Positions 1 to 7,764 of a stretch of 51,463 nt of DNA are shown one piece after another. Origin of the DNA: Patescibacteria group bacterium (GTDB lineage: Bacteria; Patescibacteriota; Doudnabacteria; UBA920). Within the stretch, counting starts at the first letter, position 1, and the number at the start of each line of letters is the position of its first letter. Position numbers and translations under genes: made by a program. Under the pieces are notes generated by a model. It was not told where the DNA came from, did not search any database, and saw only the letters and a list, made by a program, of their open reading frames with translations. The DNA lies in contig JAMDAY010000029.1 in NCBI GenBank assembly GCA_023484515.1, positions 1 through 51,463 of the forward strand, in the 5' to 3' direction.

Positions 1-135
1 CGTTGATCGGGCAGTCAGAGAACTTAATCACCGTCCCAGAAAACGCTTAAACTACCTTACCCCTTACGAGGTCTTTGTTAAGGGCCTTAAGCCCTAAGGG
101 CGGTTGCACTTCAAGCTAGAATGTAGGGAGAGTTG
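1..135 (+). mobile_element. IS30-family insertion sequence, right-end remnant at the window edge
   Basis: The window opens inside the last codons of an IS30-type transposase, followed by a sequence (TTGCACTTCAAGCTAGAAT) that resembles the terminal inverted repeat usually found just after the stop codon of IS30-family transposases. The outer boundary near position 130-135 is approximate because the left end is outside the window. It ends about 85 bases from the 3' end of the orphan ABC ATPase gene. Confidence 0.75.
2..97 (+). CDS. IS30-family transposase, C-terminal fragment (start outside window)
   Basis: Reading frame 2 gives ...RELNHRPRKRLNYLTPYEVF... and a TAA stop. The LN-RPRK-L-Y-TPYEVF signature is the characteristic C-terminal end of IS30-family DDE transposases. 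Only 31 residues are visible, so it cannot be told whether the full transposase is intact. It was below the length cut of the ORF track. Confidence 0.8.
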   Translation, partial: VDRAVRELNHRPRKRLNYLTPYEVFVKGLKP

Positions 136-216
136 ATCCGGAAGGCCGCCTTCGTTTTCTTTGTGCAATCGGCGCCTTTGAACCCTTCCCGTAACCTGCA
201 AATAAAGATTACAAAG

Positions 217-942
217 TTACCGCCTGGCCACGGCTGCCATGAATACTTCTTCCAAATTCCGCGCCTGGTAAGTTTGTTTTAATTGCGCGGCCGTGCCGGT
301 TTCCAAAATGCTGCCGTTATAAATTATGCCCACGCGGTCGGACAAAAATTCTATTTCCAGCATATTGTGCGAGGACAGCAGCACTGCCATGCCGCTGTTA
401 GCCAGGCTGCGGATGGTCTTGCGGATTTCCAGGGCATTAATAATGTCCAGCCCCGAAGTCGGCTCGTCCAAAATTGCCAGGCGCGGCTTGGTCATAACCG
501 TCCGGGCCAGCAGCAATTTGCGCGTCATGCCTTTGCTATAGGTTTTTACCTTGTTTCCCAATTTGTCTTTAAGACCCGCAATTTCCCCGGCAAAACTTAC
601 GAACTCTTTTTGCTGCGCCGGGTTTTCTGCGTAAAGCGAAGCCATAAACTCCAAATACTCCAAGCCGGTCAGGTTTTTGTATGCCCCGGCCTCTTCGGGC
701 AAATAGCTAATTTGCCGCCGCACGGCGGCGGATTCTTTTACCACGTCCATTCCGTAAACCAACGCTGTCCCCGAAGTCGGGCTTAAAATGGTGGAAATAA
801 TCTTTAAGGTAGTGGATTTTCCCGCCCCGTTCGGCCCAATGAGCGCAAAAATCTCCTTTTCCGCCACGGCGAAGCTAATGCCGTTTACCGCAGTAAAATT
901 TCCGTATTTTTTCAATAAATTTTTTACTTCCAATGCTGGCAT
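217..942 (-). CDS. ABC transporter ATP-binding protein (NatA/CcmA-like), orphan
   Basis: A 241-aa ATPase subunit of an ABC transporter, of the size and type that pairs with a separate multi-span permease (drug, sodium or polysaccharide exporters). Visible motifs are Walker A GPNGAGKST (about residues 36-44), the signature region YSKGMTRK (135-142), Walker B plus D-loop LAILDEPTSGLD (155-166) and the switch histidine in LLSSHNM. The usual LSGGQ is replaced by YSKGM, which is common in this subfamily. No permease gene is in the window: downstream on the same strand lies an IS30 remnant, which may have separated the ATPase from its partner. The start is the ATG eight bases after a TATAAT box, so the mRNA is probably leaderless or nearly so. 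Substrate unknown. Confidence 0.9.
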   Translation of the reverse strand: MPALEVKNLLKKYGNFTAVNGISFAVAEKEIFALIGPNGAGKSTTLKIISTILSPTSGTALVYGMDVVKESAAVRRQISYLPEEAGAYKNLTGLEYLEFMASLYAENPAQQKEFVSFAGEIAGLKDKLGNKVKTYSKGMTRKLLLARTVMTKPRLAILDEPTSGLDIINALEIRKTIRSLANSGMAVLLSSHNMLEIEFLSDRVGIIYNGSILETGTAAQLKQTYQARNLEEVFMAAVARR

Positions 943-980
943 ATGCCAGCATTATAGCACATCTGGCAAAATACTGCCTA
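933..980 (-). promoter_or_regulatory. promoter and 20-bp palindrome over the ABC ATPase start codon
   Basis: On the minus strand TAGGCA, 18 bases, then TGCTATAAT (extended -10; the hexamer is 951-956), followed eight bases later by the ATG. A perfect 20-bp palindrome, ATGCTGGCATATGCCAGCAT (933-952), overlaps the -10 box and the start codon. It could be a repressor operator or a hairpin that masks the start. This is inference from sequence only. Confidence 0.55.
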
Positions 981-1011
981 GGCCTTACTTGGTAACTGCC
1001 CACTGTCCACT

Positions 1012-1130
1012 GTGTCATTGCTTTGTTTTTCAGGGCTTTAACTGAAAAAAAGCAATCTTTTTCTGGTTAGGATTGCCGCGGCCTCATATTTTAAAGCTAA
1101 AAAGCTAAAATATGAGGCCTCGCAATAACA
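1012..1130. repeat. degenerate palindromic intergenic repeat with strong hairpin
   Basis: The stretch begins TGTCATTGC and ends GCAATAACA, with AAGCAATC and GATTGCCGCGG inside. It looks like a decayed relative of the TCATTGCGAG-type palindromic repeat seen at 16850-16999. Within it 1081-1118 (GCCTCATATTTTA ... TAAAATATGAGGC) forms a 13-bp perfect stem that may terminate transcription of the 51-aa ORF and the hydrolase gene on the minus strand. Confidence 0.45.
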
Positions 1131-1143
1131 GTGAGCAGTTATC

Positions 1144-1299
1144 TTACTTGTTTCCCATCCTCCGCAGCAACTGCATGACTGCGGCGTGGGAAATGGCGGC
1201 AATGGGGTATTGCCGGATTATTTTATGATATTTTGTTTCAAACCCGGTTTCCACGCGGGAAACGGTCAGCAGCTTCCTGACGTAAGACACTAATTTCAA
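1144..1299 (-). CDS. 51-aa hypothetical basic protein downstream of the hydrolase
   Basis: This ORF is too short for the track. A TTG start is preceded by AAAGGTGAT, a good Shine-Dalgarno sequence that overlaps the stop codon of the dienelactone hydrolase gene, so the two are probably one operon with coupled translation. The product (MKLVSYVRKLLTVSRVET...) is basic and probably helical, ending RRMGNK. No domain is recognised. The good ribosome site, tight spacing and absence of any alternative use of the stretch support it as real. Function unknown. Confidence 0.55.
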   Translation of the reverse strand: MKLVSYVRKLLTVSRVETGFETKYHKIIRQYPIAAISHAAVMQLLRRMGNK

Positions 1300-1305
1300 A
1301 GTTAA

Positions 1306-2052
1306 TCACCTTTCCATGGCCTTTTCCAAAAAAGCCAAAGTTTTGACCCAACTGTCTTCGGCGGCTTCGCGGTTGTAAGCTGCAAGATTAGTGTGGTTAA
1401 AAAAAGCATGTCCCGCGTTTTTATAAACCAAGTAGTCAAAATCTTTATCCAAACGATCCATAATCTCCCTAAGCCGCGGCAACTGCTTGACCAAATTTTC
1501 GTCCCGCTCCCCGTAAAAAGCCAAAATAGGGCAGGAAATATTGGACAACTCGTCTTCGTCTAGCGGCGCGTGCCCATAAAACGCCACGGCCGCGGCCAGG
1601 CCGGGCTGGTGTATGGCCATGTTCCAGGCATAGGTTCCCCCGAAACAAAAACCGACCGTTGCAATGCGGTTGTCAGTTTTCCCGCTGCTGAGCAAAAAAT
1701 TATAACAACCTTCTAGCCGCAAAATGGTATCGCGGCCGAATTCGGGATTTTGCAGCGGAGCCATGGCTTCGCGCATCTTTTTTTGCGCTTCGTTTTTAGT
1801 GTCCGGATTGGCAATCTCCTTCAGGATTGACGGGCCAATTTGCTCGGTAATGCCGGTCTGCGAAATCAAGTCCGGAGCCAGCACTGCATAACCTTCGCCG
1901 GCTAAACGGCCGGCAATATCCTTGATATTATCGTTCAGACCCCAAACTTCGTGGATTAAAATAATTGCCGGAACTTTGTCCTTAGTTTCTGGCGCGGAAA
2001 AAATAGCGCCAACATCCCCTTTTGCGGTTTTTACGGTAATTATGGGAAGCAT
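1306..2052 (-). CDS. dienelactone hydrolase family protein
   Basis: A 248-aa alpha/beta hydrolase of the dienelactone hydrolase family, predicted cytosolic. The family cleaves lactone or ester substrates; the natural substrate here is unknown. The catalytic triad is visible: Cys136 in the nucleophile elbow GFCFGG, Asp184 in YGERDENL and His215 in NAGHAFFNH. IHEVWGLN (33-40) matches the conserved segment carrying the Glu that activates the Cys in this family. Length is normal. The ATG start has no clear Shine-Dalgarno site; an AT-rich TATATT lies about 19 bases upstream. The 51-aa ORF follows immediately. No aromatic-degradation genes are nearby, so a housekeeping esterase role is more likely than a catabolic one. 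Confidence 0.9.
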   Translation of the reverse strand: MLPIITVKTAKGDVGAIFSAPETKDKVPAIILIHEVWGLNDNIKDIAGRLAGEGYAVLAPDLISQTGITEQIGPSILKEIANPDTKNEAQKKMREAMAPLQNPEFGRDTILRLEGCYNFLLSSGKTDNRIATVGFCFGGTYAWNMAIHQPGLAAAVAFYGHAPLDEDELSNISCPILAFYGERDENLVKQLPRLREIMDRLDKDFDYLVYKNAGHAFFNHTNLAAYNREAAEDSWVKTLAFLEKAMER

Positions 2053-2102
2053 ACAATGTTTTTATGGACTAAATATATGCGACTTCACCCTTGAATGCCG
2101 TC

Positions 2103-2140
2103 CCGTCTTCCGGGACCACAATCTTCATCCCGGAAGACGG
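2103..2140. repeat. perfect 13-bp inverted repeat between divergent genes
   Basis: CCGTCTTCCGGGA and TCCCGGAAGACGG are separated by 12 bases, with weaker pairing continuing outward (CCTTGAA / TTCAAGG). It lies between the divergent hydrolase and 88-aa genes, so it could be an operator or a structured 5' leader of the plus-strand gene rather than a terminator. Confidence 0.55.
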
Positions 2141-2206
2141 CCTTCAAGGAAATAAGTTATCATAGTCTGCAAGGTCTTACATCTTAAATCCGTTCAGGAG
2201 GTTTAA

Positions 2207-2473
2207 ATGAAGCTTTCCGACTATTTGCCTTTGGAGCCGGGAGAAGTGCGGATACTGGTCTACAAATACCACGGCGAATATTTCGGAATATTGCAAACCA
2301 CCAGGGTGAATTTGCATGTGCCCCAAGAAATGCTGGGCGCGGAAGTTGTTTTCGCGGTAAGGCGGAAAATTAACACCCGGGAAGACAAGTTTGCGCTGAT
2401 CAAGCAGGTAGAAGAGGAGGGTAAAAGAATCGGCATTGAAAATATCAACTACCTTCAGGATTTTGGGGAATAA
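2207..2473 (+). CDS. 88-aa hypothetical protein
   Basis: A small, soluble, mixed-charge protein (MKLSDYLPLEPGEVRILVYKY...). The ATG is preceded by a consensus Shine-Dalgarno AGGAGG seven bases upstream, one of the best in this window, and a canonical U-tract terminator follows the stop. No signal peptide or membrane segment. The composition suggests a small beta-rich fold (EVRILVYKYHGEYFGILQTTRVNL) followed by a helix. I do not recognise the family. It is monocistronic. Confidence 0.75.
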   Translation: MKLSDYLPLEPGEVRILVYKYHGEYFGILQTTRVNLHVPQEMLGAEVVFAVRRKINTREDKFALIKQVEEEGKRIGIENINYLQDFGE

Positions 2474-2477
2474 CCTG

Positions 2478-2511
2478 CGGGCCGCTTATTAGCCGGGCGG
2501 CCCGTTTTTTT
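2478..2511 (+). terminator. intrinsic terminator of the 88-aa gene
   Basis: CGGGCCGC / GCGGCCCG, an 8-bp GC stem with an 11-base loop, followed by seven T. It is one of the few classical U-tract terminators in the window. Confidence 0.85.
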
Positions 2512-2518
2512 AAATGGC

Positions 2519-2650
2519 ATGTCTGACAACAAAATATTACTGGAACGAACGAAATTAATGGAAAAAATAAATTTTAGATTACAAGATGTCAGCCGCCACC
2601 AGCCGATCTTAAGGCTGATAATATCCAAGATGCCCAGTGCAATGCCATAA
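2519..2650 (+). CDS. possible 43-aa protein
   Basis: ATG (MSDNKILLERTKLMEK...) to TAA, in the gap between the terminator and the convergent large surface gene. Predicted product is amphipathic helical and basic. There is no Shine-Dalgarno site and the start lies just after the terminator T-run, so expression is doubtful. It is listed because the stretch otherwise holds nothing. Confidence 0.22.
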   Translation: MSDNKILLERTKLMEKINFRLQDVSRHQPILRLIISKMPSAMP

Positions 2651-2664
2651 AATTATTTTAGGCT

Positions 2665-5600
2665 CTATAGCAGCCATATTCCCTGCGCCAGCGCTTCCAT
2701 GCGCGCCTTTAAGACATTGCCGGCAGGCAAGTCCAGGTCTGCCGCGCTGGCCGGGACTATTTTTGCCTGAGACCAGCCGTAAGACTTAAAAATATCCATG
2801 CTTGGAAACCCGAATTTTTTTCCATTATTAACCCACCACACGGTTTTTCCGGACAAGACCAAAGTGCCGTTCGGATGCGGTCCTGAAAACGTATCTATGG
2901 GACTGCCTGCCGGATAATCGCCCAAATTAATTTTAACGGCCTGCTTAAAGCTATACCCCAACCCTTTAAACACTTTTTCCGAAACAAAACCCCTTTTTAC
3001 CCCGCCGGAACCGATTATATAAATTGTCCGGTTGTCCGAGGCGTCCAAGGCCAAAGTGCCGTCCATGGCTTTTAAGACAGGGCCCAAAGGCAATAAGCGG
3101 TCAGCCTCGTTTGCCGGAACCGCAAGGGAAAAGTTAAACCCGTAAGACTTGTATTCCGCTTCGTTCCTAAAGCCCCTCCTTTGGTTTTGGCTTATTAGGT
3201 AAACGGTTTTTCCGTCCAAAATTAGCGTGCCACCGGGATGGGCCTTGGCTGTGCTTTCCCCCAAAACTTGCGCCAGGCCATTAGCTCCGTCCGGACTGCC
3301 GTTTCCCTCCCGGTCCGGCTCCGAATTCCCCTCTGCGCCAGGCAAATTGCCGGACGCGGCGTTTCCCACTATAAAAGAGCTTAAAGCGGTTGCTTCCGAT
3401 TTAACCTGTTGCAGGCCGGCGTTTAAGCCTTCCGCGTAAGCGGAATTGGTATAAGTGCCGCCCGTAATGCTCGTTGGCAAATTTAAATCATAATCCATGG
3501 CAATTTCCTGCCTGGATAAAATTGTTCCCAGAGAAAACTGCTTGGAAAGCAACACGCTATTGCCCGGACCATAGAGAGTATCGTAAACCACTACGTTAAA
3601 GAGGTCATTGGTTCCGTCGTTATCCACAATCAGATGGAAGGAAATGCTATCCCCGGCTTTGGCAGATGCCCCTTGCAAGGAATTGTTTTTATAAATCCTA
3701 AACAGGTCCGCCTGCGGAAAATAGCCGCTCCCGCCGCCGCCTCCGCCGCCGCCTGACGACCCTCCGGACGCCCCGCCATTCCCGTTGCTGTTATTATTGT
3801 TGTTATCGTTATTATTATCGCTACTGCCCTGCCCTTCCTGATCCTGGGAAAAAACCGTGGTGGTGGCAATGCTTTCCAAAAATGATTGATTATTGTCCAT
3901 ATCCAATTCCGGGCCTAAGCCCCAAATCCTGGCAAAGGTCTGAACTTGGTCTCCTGCCTGCAAAATGGCTGCGGTTTTTAACGGAATAGTAAACTGCCCG
4001 GAAATTCCCGGGGACAATTTACCCAGGTCAAAATTTATAAACCCGGGTTTCGGCTGGCTGAAGCCCGCGGGCAAGGTGCCGGCCGCAACTTCCAAAATTT
4101 CCGGATCGTATTGCCATTCCACAACCGTTCCGGACATGGAAGACTGGCTTAAATTGGAGTATCCTAATTGGAAATTTACGTCCCGGCCTTTTTCTTTGGG
4201 ATAAGCCGGGGACAACAATTGCTGGGTCACAGCCAGATCGGGAAAGCCAAAAACAATATTCCCGTCCCAGTCCCCGAATATATTAACCAGACCTATCTGC
4301 AAGTCAGAACCGATTAAATTGGTATTTGCAAAGTTTATAATATTGGCCAGGGCCTTGGCATTGCCAGTTATAATTTTTGACCGTTTAACGTCCGAGCCTG
4401 CAATATTGTTGGCGCCGGTTGAAGCAATAACGTCCACGTCATTGGCAATTGCCGCGGTATTGTCGTTATTTATACTAACTGCAGTTTCGAAGGTGGAAGA
4501 CGCCGTGGTGGAAGCTTCTTCGGTTAAGTCGGCAATGGCTTGGGCGAACGCGCGGTAAGCCGCCTCGTTGTTATTGTCGCTGGTGGAAAAAAAGGACAGG
4601 CCGCCAATAGTCGGCGACATTACTACCTGGTCAGGCAGGCTGTAAACTCCCCCTTCCCAGTTGCCCAAAGTATTGACCAAATTAAGGTACCATCTGGTAT
4701 TTACTATATTGGCATTGGCTTGCGTCTCCACATTGCTGACCGCTTCCGCTTTTCCGGTTTGGACTTCGATGTCATGCACGTCGCCGCCCTCGCCTTCTTC
4801 CGTTTCCAAAGCGTCAAGGCCGTTATTTCCCGTATCGGCCTGGGTGTTTATGTCGTTAATGACCAAAGCGTCATTGCTGTTTTGCGCGCTAAGGACCACT
4901 TTTTTTACCTGTTCCAAGTCCAGGGCCTGGTTGTCAGGCGCCCCGACGGACATGTAGCCGGCAAAATACAACTCGGGCGGCAAAACCAAGTCTCCTGTCC
5001 ACGAGCCGAAAATATTTATGGAAGCAAAAGTCCAGCGGGAATCAACCAGGTTGGTGTTGACTATATTTAAGATGTTAACTACGGCGTTAACGTTTCCGGT
5101 GGAAATGGACGAATCTTTTACATCGTTTTGGGCCGTAAGGCTGTTGCCTCCGGAGTTTCCTTCCATCGCGACATTATTCCGGACTGCGGCCAAATTTTGG
5201 TTGGTCAGGGTGAAAGAACTTAAACTCTTGCATTCCGCGTCAGTGCAGATTTTTGTAACCAAATCCTGCGCCAGCTCGGCGGGAGTGGCTTGGGGATTAT
5301 TTAAGTATAAGTCAGCGGAAAGGCTGTCAAAATTCTGCACCAACTCCGTTATTTGAGAATTATAAAGGTTGGTATTTATTACATTCAAGACATTGGCATA
5401 GACATTAACGTCACCGGTATTAATAGCTGAATCTTCCAAGTCGCCGCCGCTCTCAATAAAATTTTCTCCGGTATTCGCCCCGTCTTCCACCTGGTTTTCT
5501 ATTATTCCTTCATTATTATTAATGATGTCTATGGTGCCGGTAGCTGTTGAAGTAGCGGCAGGATCGGCCTCAGAGGGGCCTGTCAAAAAGCCCTGCGCTA

Positions 5601-6045
5601 ATGTGGATGTCCCGGCAGCGGCGCTGTCTTCCTGATTAGCCAAAAAGCTTCCGGTTAGGCCGCCAGTCAAAGCAGCATCCTCCTGCTCCTGACTTAGGGA
5701 ATTAGAAATGGAAGCCGGGGAAGACGAAGCACTGTCATTAATTATAGACACCGGCGACGTTGTTGGTTCCTGTAAAAAAATTGCAGCGTCCGTGTTCTCC
5801 GGCGCGCTCCCGGAAGTTTTTTCAGGCAGCTCGTCCCTCTCGCCAACTAAACCCCCGGTTTCGGTATTCGTTCCGCTGTCCTGCATTATCTGTTGCGTTA
5901 TGGTTTCGGAAATTTGGCTTTCCCCTGACGGGCTTGCTGCATTTTCCGCCCAGGCATGGGGAGAAAACCCGGCTGCCACGGTAACGCATAAAATTAAAAC
6001 CTGAATTTTTTTGGCTTTTAAATAAATCAAATTGCGTTTGTTCAT
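2665..6045 (-). CDS. large secreted surface protein with N/TG repeats and C-terminal VYxI repeats
   Basis: Start chosen at MNKRNL (position 6045; 1126 aa), because it gives a standard signal peptide (basic n-region, VLILCVTVAAGF, cleavage after AWA). The ORF opens 22 codons earlier at 6111, where a weak AAGG site exists, so an extended N-terminus cannot be excluded. Four repeats of about 100 residues cover roughly residues 170-650; each pairs an N-rich part (NxAxxxNxV...TGxN) with ITGxAxAxxNIxNxxNTN, and repeats two to four end in a NIFGxWxG segment. A DNNNN/GGGG low-complexity linker and a CARDB/DUF11-like beta-domain follow. The C-terminus after VLGEST has three repeats of the type G-T-GKTVYLI-RGF-F-SYG. 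Likely an extracellular structural or adhesive protein; no enzyme motif or LPXTG anchor is seen. Confidence 0.8.
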   Translation of the reverse strand: MNKRNLIYLKAKKIQVLILCVTVAAGFSPHAWAENAASPSGESQISETITQQIMQDSGTNTETGGLVGERDELPEKTSGSAPENTDAAIFLQEPTTSPVSIINDSASSSPASISNSLSQEQEDAALTGGLTGSFLANQEDSAAAGTSTLAQGFLTGPSEADPAATSTATGTIDIINNNEGIIENQVEDGANTGENFIESGGDLEDSAINTGDVNVYANVLNVINTNLYNSQITELVQNFDSLSADLYLNNPQATPAELAQDLVTKICTDAECKSLSSFTLTNQNLAAVRNNVAMEGNSGGNSLTAQNDVKDSSISTGNVNAVVNILNIVNTNLVDSRWTFASINIFGSWTGDLVLPPELYFAGYMSVGAPDNQALDLEQVKKVVLSAQNSNDALVINDINTQADTGNNGLDALETEEGEGGDVHDIEVQTGKAEAVSNVETQANANIVNTRWYLNLVNTLGNWEGGVYSLPDQVVMSPTIGGLSFFSTSDNNNEAAYRAFAQAIADLTEEASTTASSTFETAVSINNDNTAAIANDVDVIASTGANNIAGSDVKRSKIITGNAKALANIINFANTNLIGSDLQIGLVNIFGDWDGNIVFGFPDLAVTQQLLSPAYPKEKGRDVNFQLGYSNLSQSSMSGTVVEWQYDPEILEVAAGTLPAGFSQPKPGFINFDLGKLSPGISGQFTIPLKTAAILQAGDQVQTFARIWGLGPELDMDNNQSFLESIATTTVFSQDQEGQGSSDNNNDNNNNNSNGNGGASGGSSGGGGGGGGSGYFPQADLFRIYKNNSLQGASAKAGDSISFHLIVDNDGTNDLFNVVVYDTLYGPGNSVLLSKQFSLGTILSRQEIAMDYDLNLPTSITGGTYTNSAYAEGLNAGLQQVKSEATALSSFIVGNAASGNLPGAEGNSEPDREGNGSPDGANGLAQVLGESTAKAHPGGTLILDGKTVYLISQNQRRGFRNEAEYKSYGFNFSLAVPANEADRLLPLGPVLKAMDGTLALDASDNRTIYIIGSGGVKRGFVSEKVFKGLGYSFKQAVKINLGDYPAGSPIDTFSGPHPNGTLVLSGKTVWWVNNGKKFGFPSMDIFKSYGWSQAKIVPASAADLDLPAGNVLKARMEALAQGIWLL

Positions 6046-6144
6046 ATGCTTTATTTTTAAGATTGATAACTGTCCCGCGGCCCGGATAACATCCGAAATT
6101 TTGCTTGCCATGGGACAACCTTCAAACGGCTAGTTTGGCTACTA

Positions 6145-6179
6145 TTGCAGGAAAGGGAGGCGGCCTCCCTTTCCTGCAA
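6145..6179 (-). terminator. perfect 17-bp palindrome after the 199-aa gene
   Basis: TTGCAGGAAAGGGAGGC and its exact complement are separated by one base. It sits between the stop of the 199-aa gene and the start of the 1126-aa gene on the minus strand. There is no U-tract, so it may attenuate or stabilise mRNA rather than fully terminate. Confidence 0.6.
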
Positions 6180-6185
6180 ATACTC

Positions 6186-6785
6186 CTAGAAGCTCCTTAA
6201 CTTTCGCACTATTTTCTTTACGGTAATGTTAAAAGAATTGGTCACTCCGGTGACGGCCTGGGATAATCCGGTGGTAAGGCCGGTACAGTCAAGGCTGTCT
6301 CCCGAACTAACCGCATTGCCGCCGGTTTGGGAAACGGCAGCTACCGCGTTTACATTCCCTACGGTATTGGCATCGGTTTCCGTGCTGGTTACGGTGTCGG
6401 TAGTAGTGATTGTTGCGGATGACTCATCGCCGATATTGGTAGCGTTATCCGCAGAGGCGGCGCTGGATTGGATATACTCCGTAACCTCGTTCTGGTTGGC
6501 GGCGTTGTCCACTACACTGGCCGAATCGGCTTCGCCGGTATTAATGACCGTATTGGTCTGGTCGTCGCTGGAAATTACCGTATTGCCGCCGGAATTGGCG
6601 GTTGACGTAACAGTATTTCCTATAGTGGCGGTGTTAGTAGTGGATAGCGACAGGCTGGCCAGCCAGTTGTTGACTATGGCAGCCAAGGAATCGTCGCTAA
6701 CATTGCTGATGCTGGCAGCCGATGCAGTCCCGCCCATACCCAATGCGACTGCAACTATGGCTAGTCCTGCTATAAATTTTCTCAT
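6186..6785 (-). CDS. 199-aa secreted protein with N/TG repeat motif
   Basis: Signal peptide MRKFIAGLAIVAVALGMGGTASA, then a Ser/Thr/Asn/Val-rich mature protein with almost no aromatic or charged residues in the middle. Its core (TNTATIGNTVTSTANSGGN...VINTGEADSASVVDNAANQN) matches the repeat pattern of the 1126-aa protein encoded just downstream, so the two probably assemble or act together. The C-terminus (NSFNITVKKIVRKLRSF) is basic, and one Cys is present in SLDCTGL. A good Shine-Dalgarno site, AAAGGAAAT, precedes the ATG. The composition recalls self-assembling beta-solenoid or curlin-like subunits, but it lacks the true curlin repeat. Function unknown. Confidence 0.75.
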   Translation of the reverse strand: MRKFIAGLAIVAVALGMGGTASAASISNVSDDSLAAIVNNWLASLSLSTTNTATIGNTVTSTANSGGNTVISSDDQTNTVINTGEADSASVVDNAANQNEVTEYIQSSAASADNATNIGDESSATITTTDTVTSTETDANTVGNVNAVAAVSQTGGNAVSSGDSLDCTGLTTGLSQAVTGVTNSFNITVKKIVRKLRSF

Positions 6786-6894
6786 ATTATTTCCTTTCTC
6801 TTTTTGCCCCTAAGGCAAAAATTTAATTTAAATTTTTTAAAATTTAAAGGGATCGACCCACCCTTTTAATTTATTACTGCGAATGATAATAAAA

Positions 6895-6960
6895 AGCCCG
6901 CCTTAAATACAAAGTCTGCAAATGGTTCTACCATTGCTCTTTGTAATATTAAGGCGGGCT
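6895..6960 (-). terminator. large branched hairpin terminator of the zinc-ribbon gene
   Basis: AGCCCGCCTTAA...TACAAAG pairs with CTTTGTAATATTAAGGCGGGCT, with a second small hairpin (ATGGT/ACCAT) inside the loop. Read on the minus strand the stem is followed by TTTTTATT, a usable U-tract, just downstream of the 73-aa gene. Its size and inner hairpin are larger than a standard terminator. Confidence 0.65.
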
Positions 6961-7017
6961 CTCATGGTCCCGCGGCTCCCTTAGTCCGCTAAAAGCCTGT
7001 TTTGAAAGTACTAAACT

Positions 7018-7239
7018 TTATTTGCCAATAGCCTGCAAAGTTGCTGCACTGGCGGAGAAAATATCCTGTCTGGAACCTTGCTCTAATATTTGAACGACAA
7101 CCTTTGGCTGTATTTCCAATTTTAGTTTTGACTGGCAGCAGGGACATATAATGTTAAATTGCGCAAAAGACGGGAAATACCCTCCGCAAAGAATCGGTTT
7201 CTGGCACTTTGGGCAATTGGCAGTTTTGGTATTTTCCAT
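7018..7239 (-). CDS. small zinc-ribbon protein (73 aa)
   Basis: Two CxxC pairs, CPKC near the N-terminus and CPCC about 20 residues later (NIICPCCQSKL), form a likely zinc ribbon. A helical C-terminal tail (ILEQGSRQDIFSASAATLQAIGK) follows. Start chosen at ATG 7239 (MENTKTANCPKC) rather than the GTG at 7248, because the ATG leaves a more usual short N-terminus; neither has a Shine-Dalgarno site. Possible roles are nucleic-acid or protein binding. The large hairpin follows downstream. Family not identified. Confidence 0.7.
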   Translation of the reverse strand: MENTKTANCPKCQKPILCGGYFPSFAQFNIICPCCQSKLKLEIQPKVVVQILEQGSRQDIFSASAATLQAIGK

Positions 7240-7248
7240 AAAATTCAC

Positions 7249-7573
7249 AATTTATATTTAACATTTTCTGTTGCAATAGACGCAATTATTTCCTTATACT
7301 TACTGACATTTTTTATTCTTATAATATAGATAAAACAATAAAAAATTTTTATTTGATCGGATAAGCAACTTTATTTATTATCCCTATGGTTTAATCCTTT
7401 TTTCATTACACGTCCACAATTAATTAAAAGTATTTATCGAGGCGCTATTTCTGCAATATAACTATTTGTGATTTTAACCGCAATTGTAACATTTATTGCG
7501 GTTAAAATAAATTTGCGTTATTTACAAGCAAGCCTGCTTTCCAAGTATGAATTAACTCGCCCGTCAAAGTATT
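7249..7573. other. AT-rich non-coding stretch with one 14-bp palindrome
   Basis: No credible ORF. The clearest structure is ATTTTAACCGCAAT / ATTGCGGTTAAAAT (7471-7484 and 7495-7508), a perfect 14-bp inverted repeat with a 10-base loop. A TATAAT-like box occurs near 7320. This region probably holds the promoter of the zinc-ribbon gene. Confidence 0.5.
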
Positions 7574-7738
7574 TAGAGATGGTCTCATAACCTGCTTTTA
7601 AAGCGAAAATTCAGAATTTCGAGCAGATTGGCGCAAATAAATTTTGACGTTTAACTGAAGTTAAGCGGAAAAATTTTTTGCGGCAAGATGCCGAAATTGT
7701 GAAATTGCAGCCAAAATGAGGTTATGAGACCAGCTCTA
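7574..7738 (+). repeat. dispersed structured element, copy E1
   Basis: Outer arms TAGAG(A)TGGTCTCATAACCT and the complementary AGGTTATGAGACCAGCTCTA enclose a core of about 125 bases. The core (for example GAAATTGCAGCCAAAATG, AAGATGCCGAAAT, AAATAAATTTT, TAAGCGGAAAAA) is clearly homologous to the reverse complement of 43106-43274, but the outer arms of the two copies are unrelated. The core ends form imperfect inverted repeats of their own. No ORF. It may be a miniature mobile element or a structured RNA. Confidence 0.7.
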
Positions 7739-7764
7739 GCAAGATTATTAACCAAACAATGCTT

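Noticed and set aside
283-786. 167-aa plus-strand ORF
   Set aside because: Exact antisense of the ABC ATPase gene; no ribosome site and no known motif.
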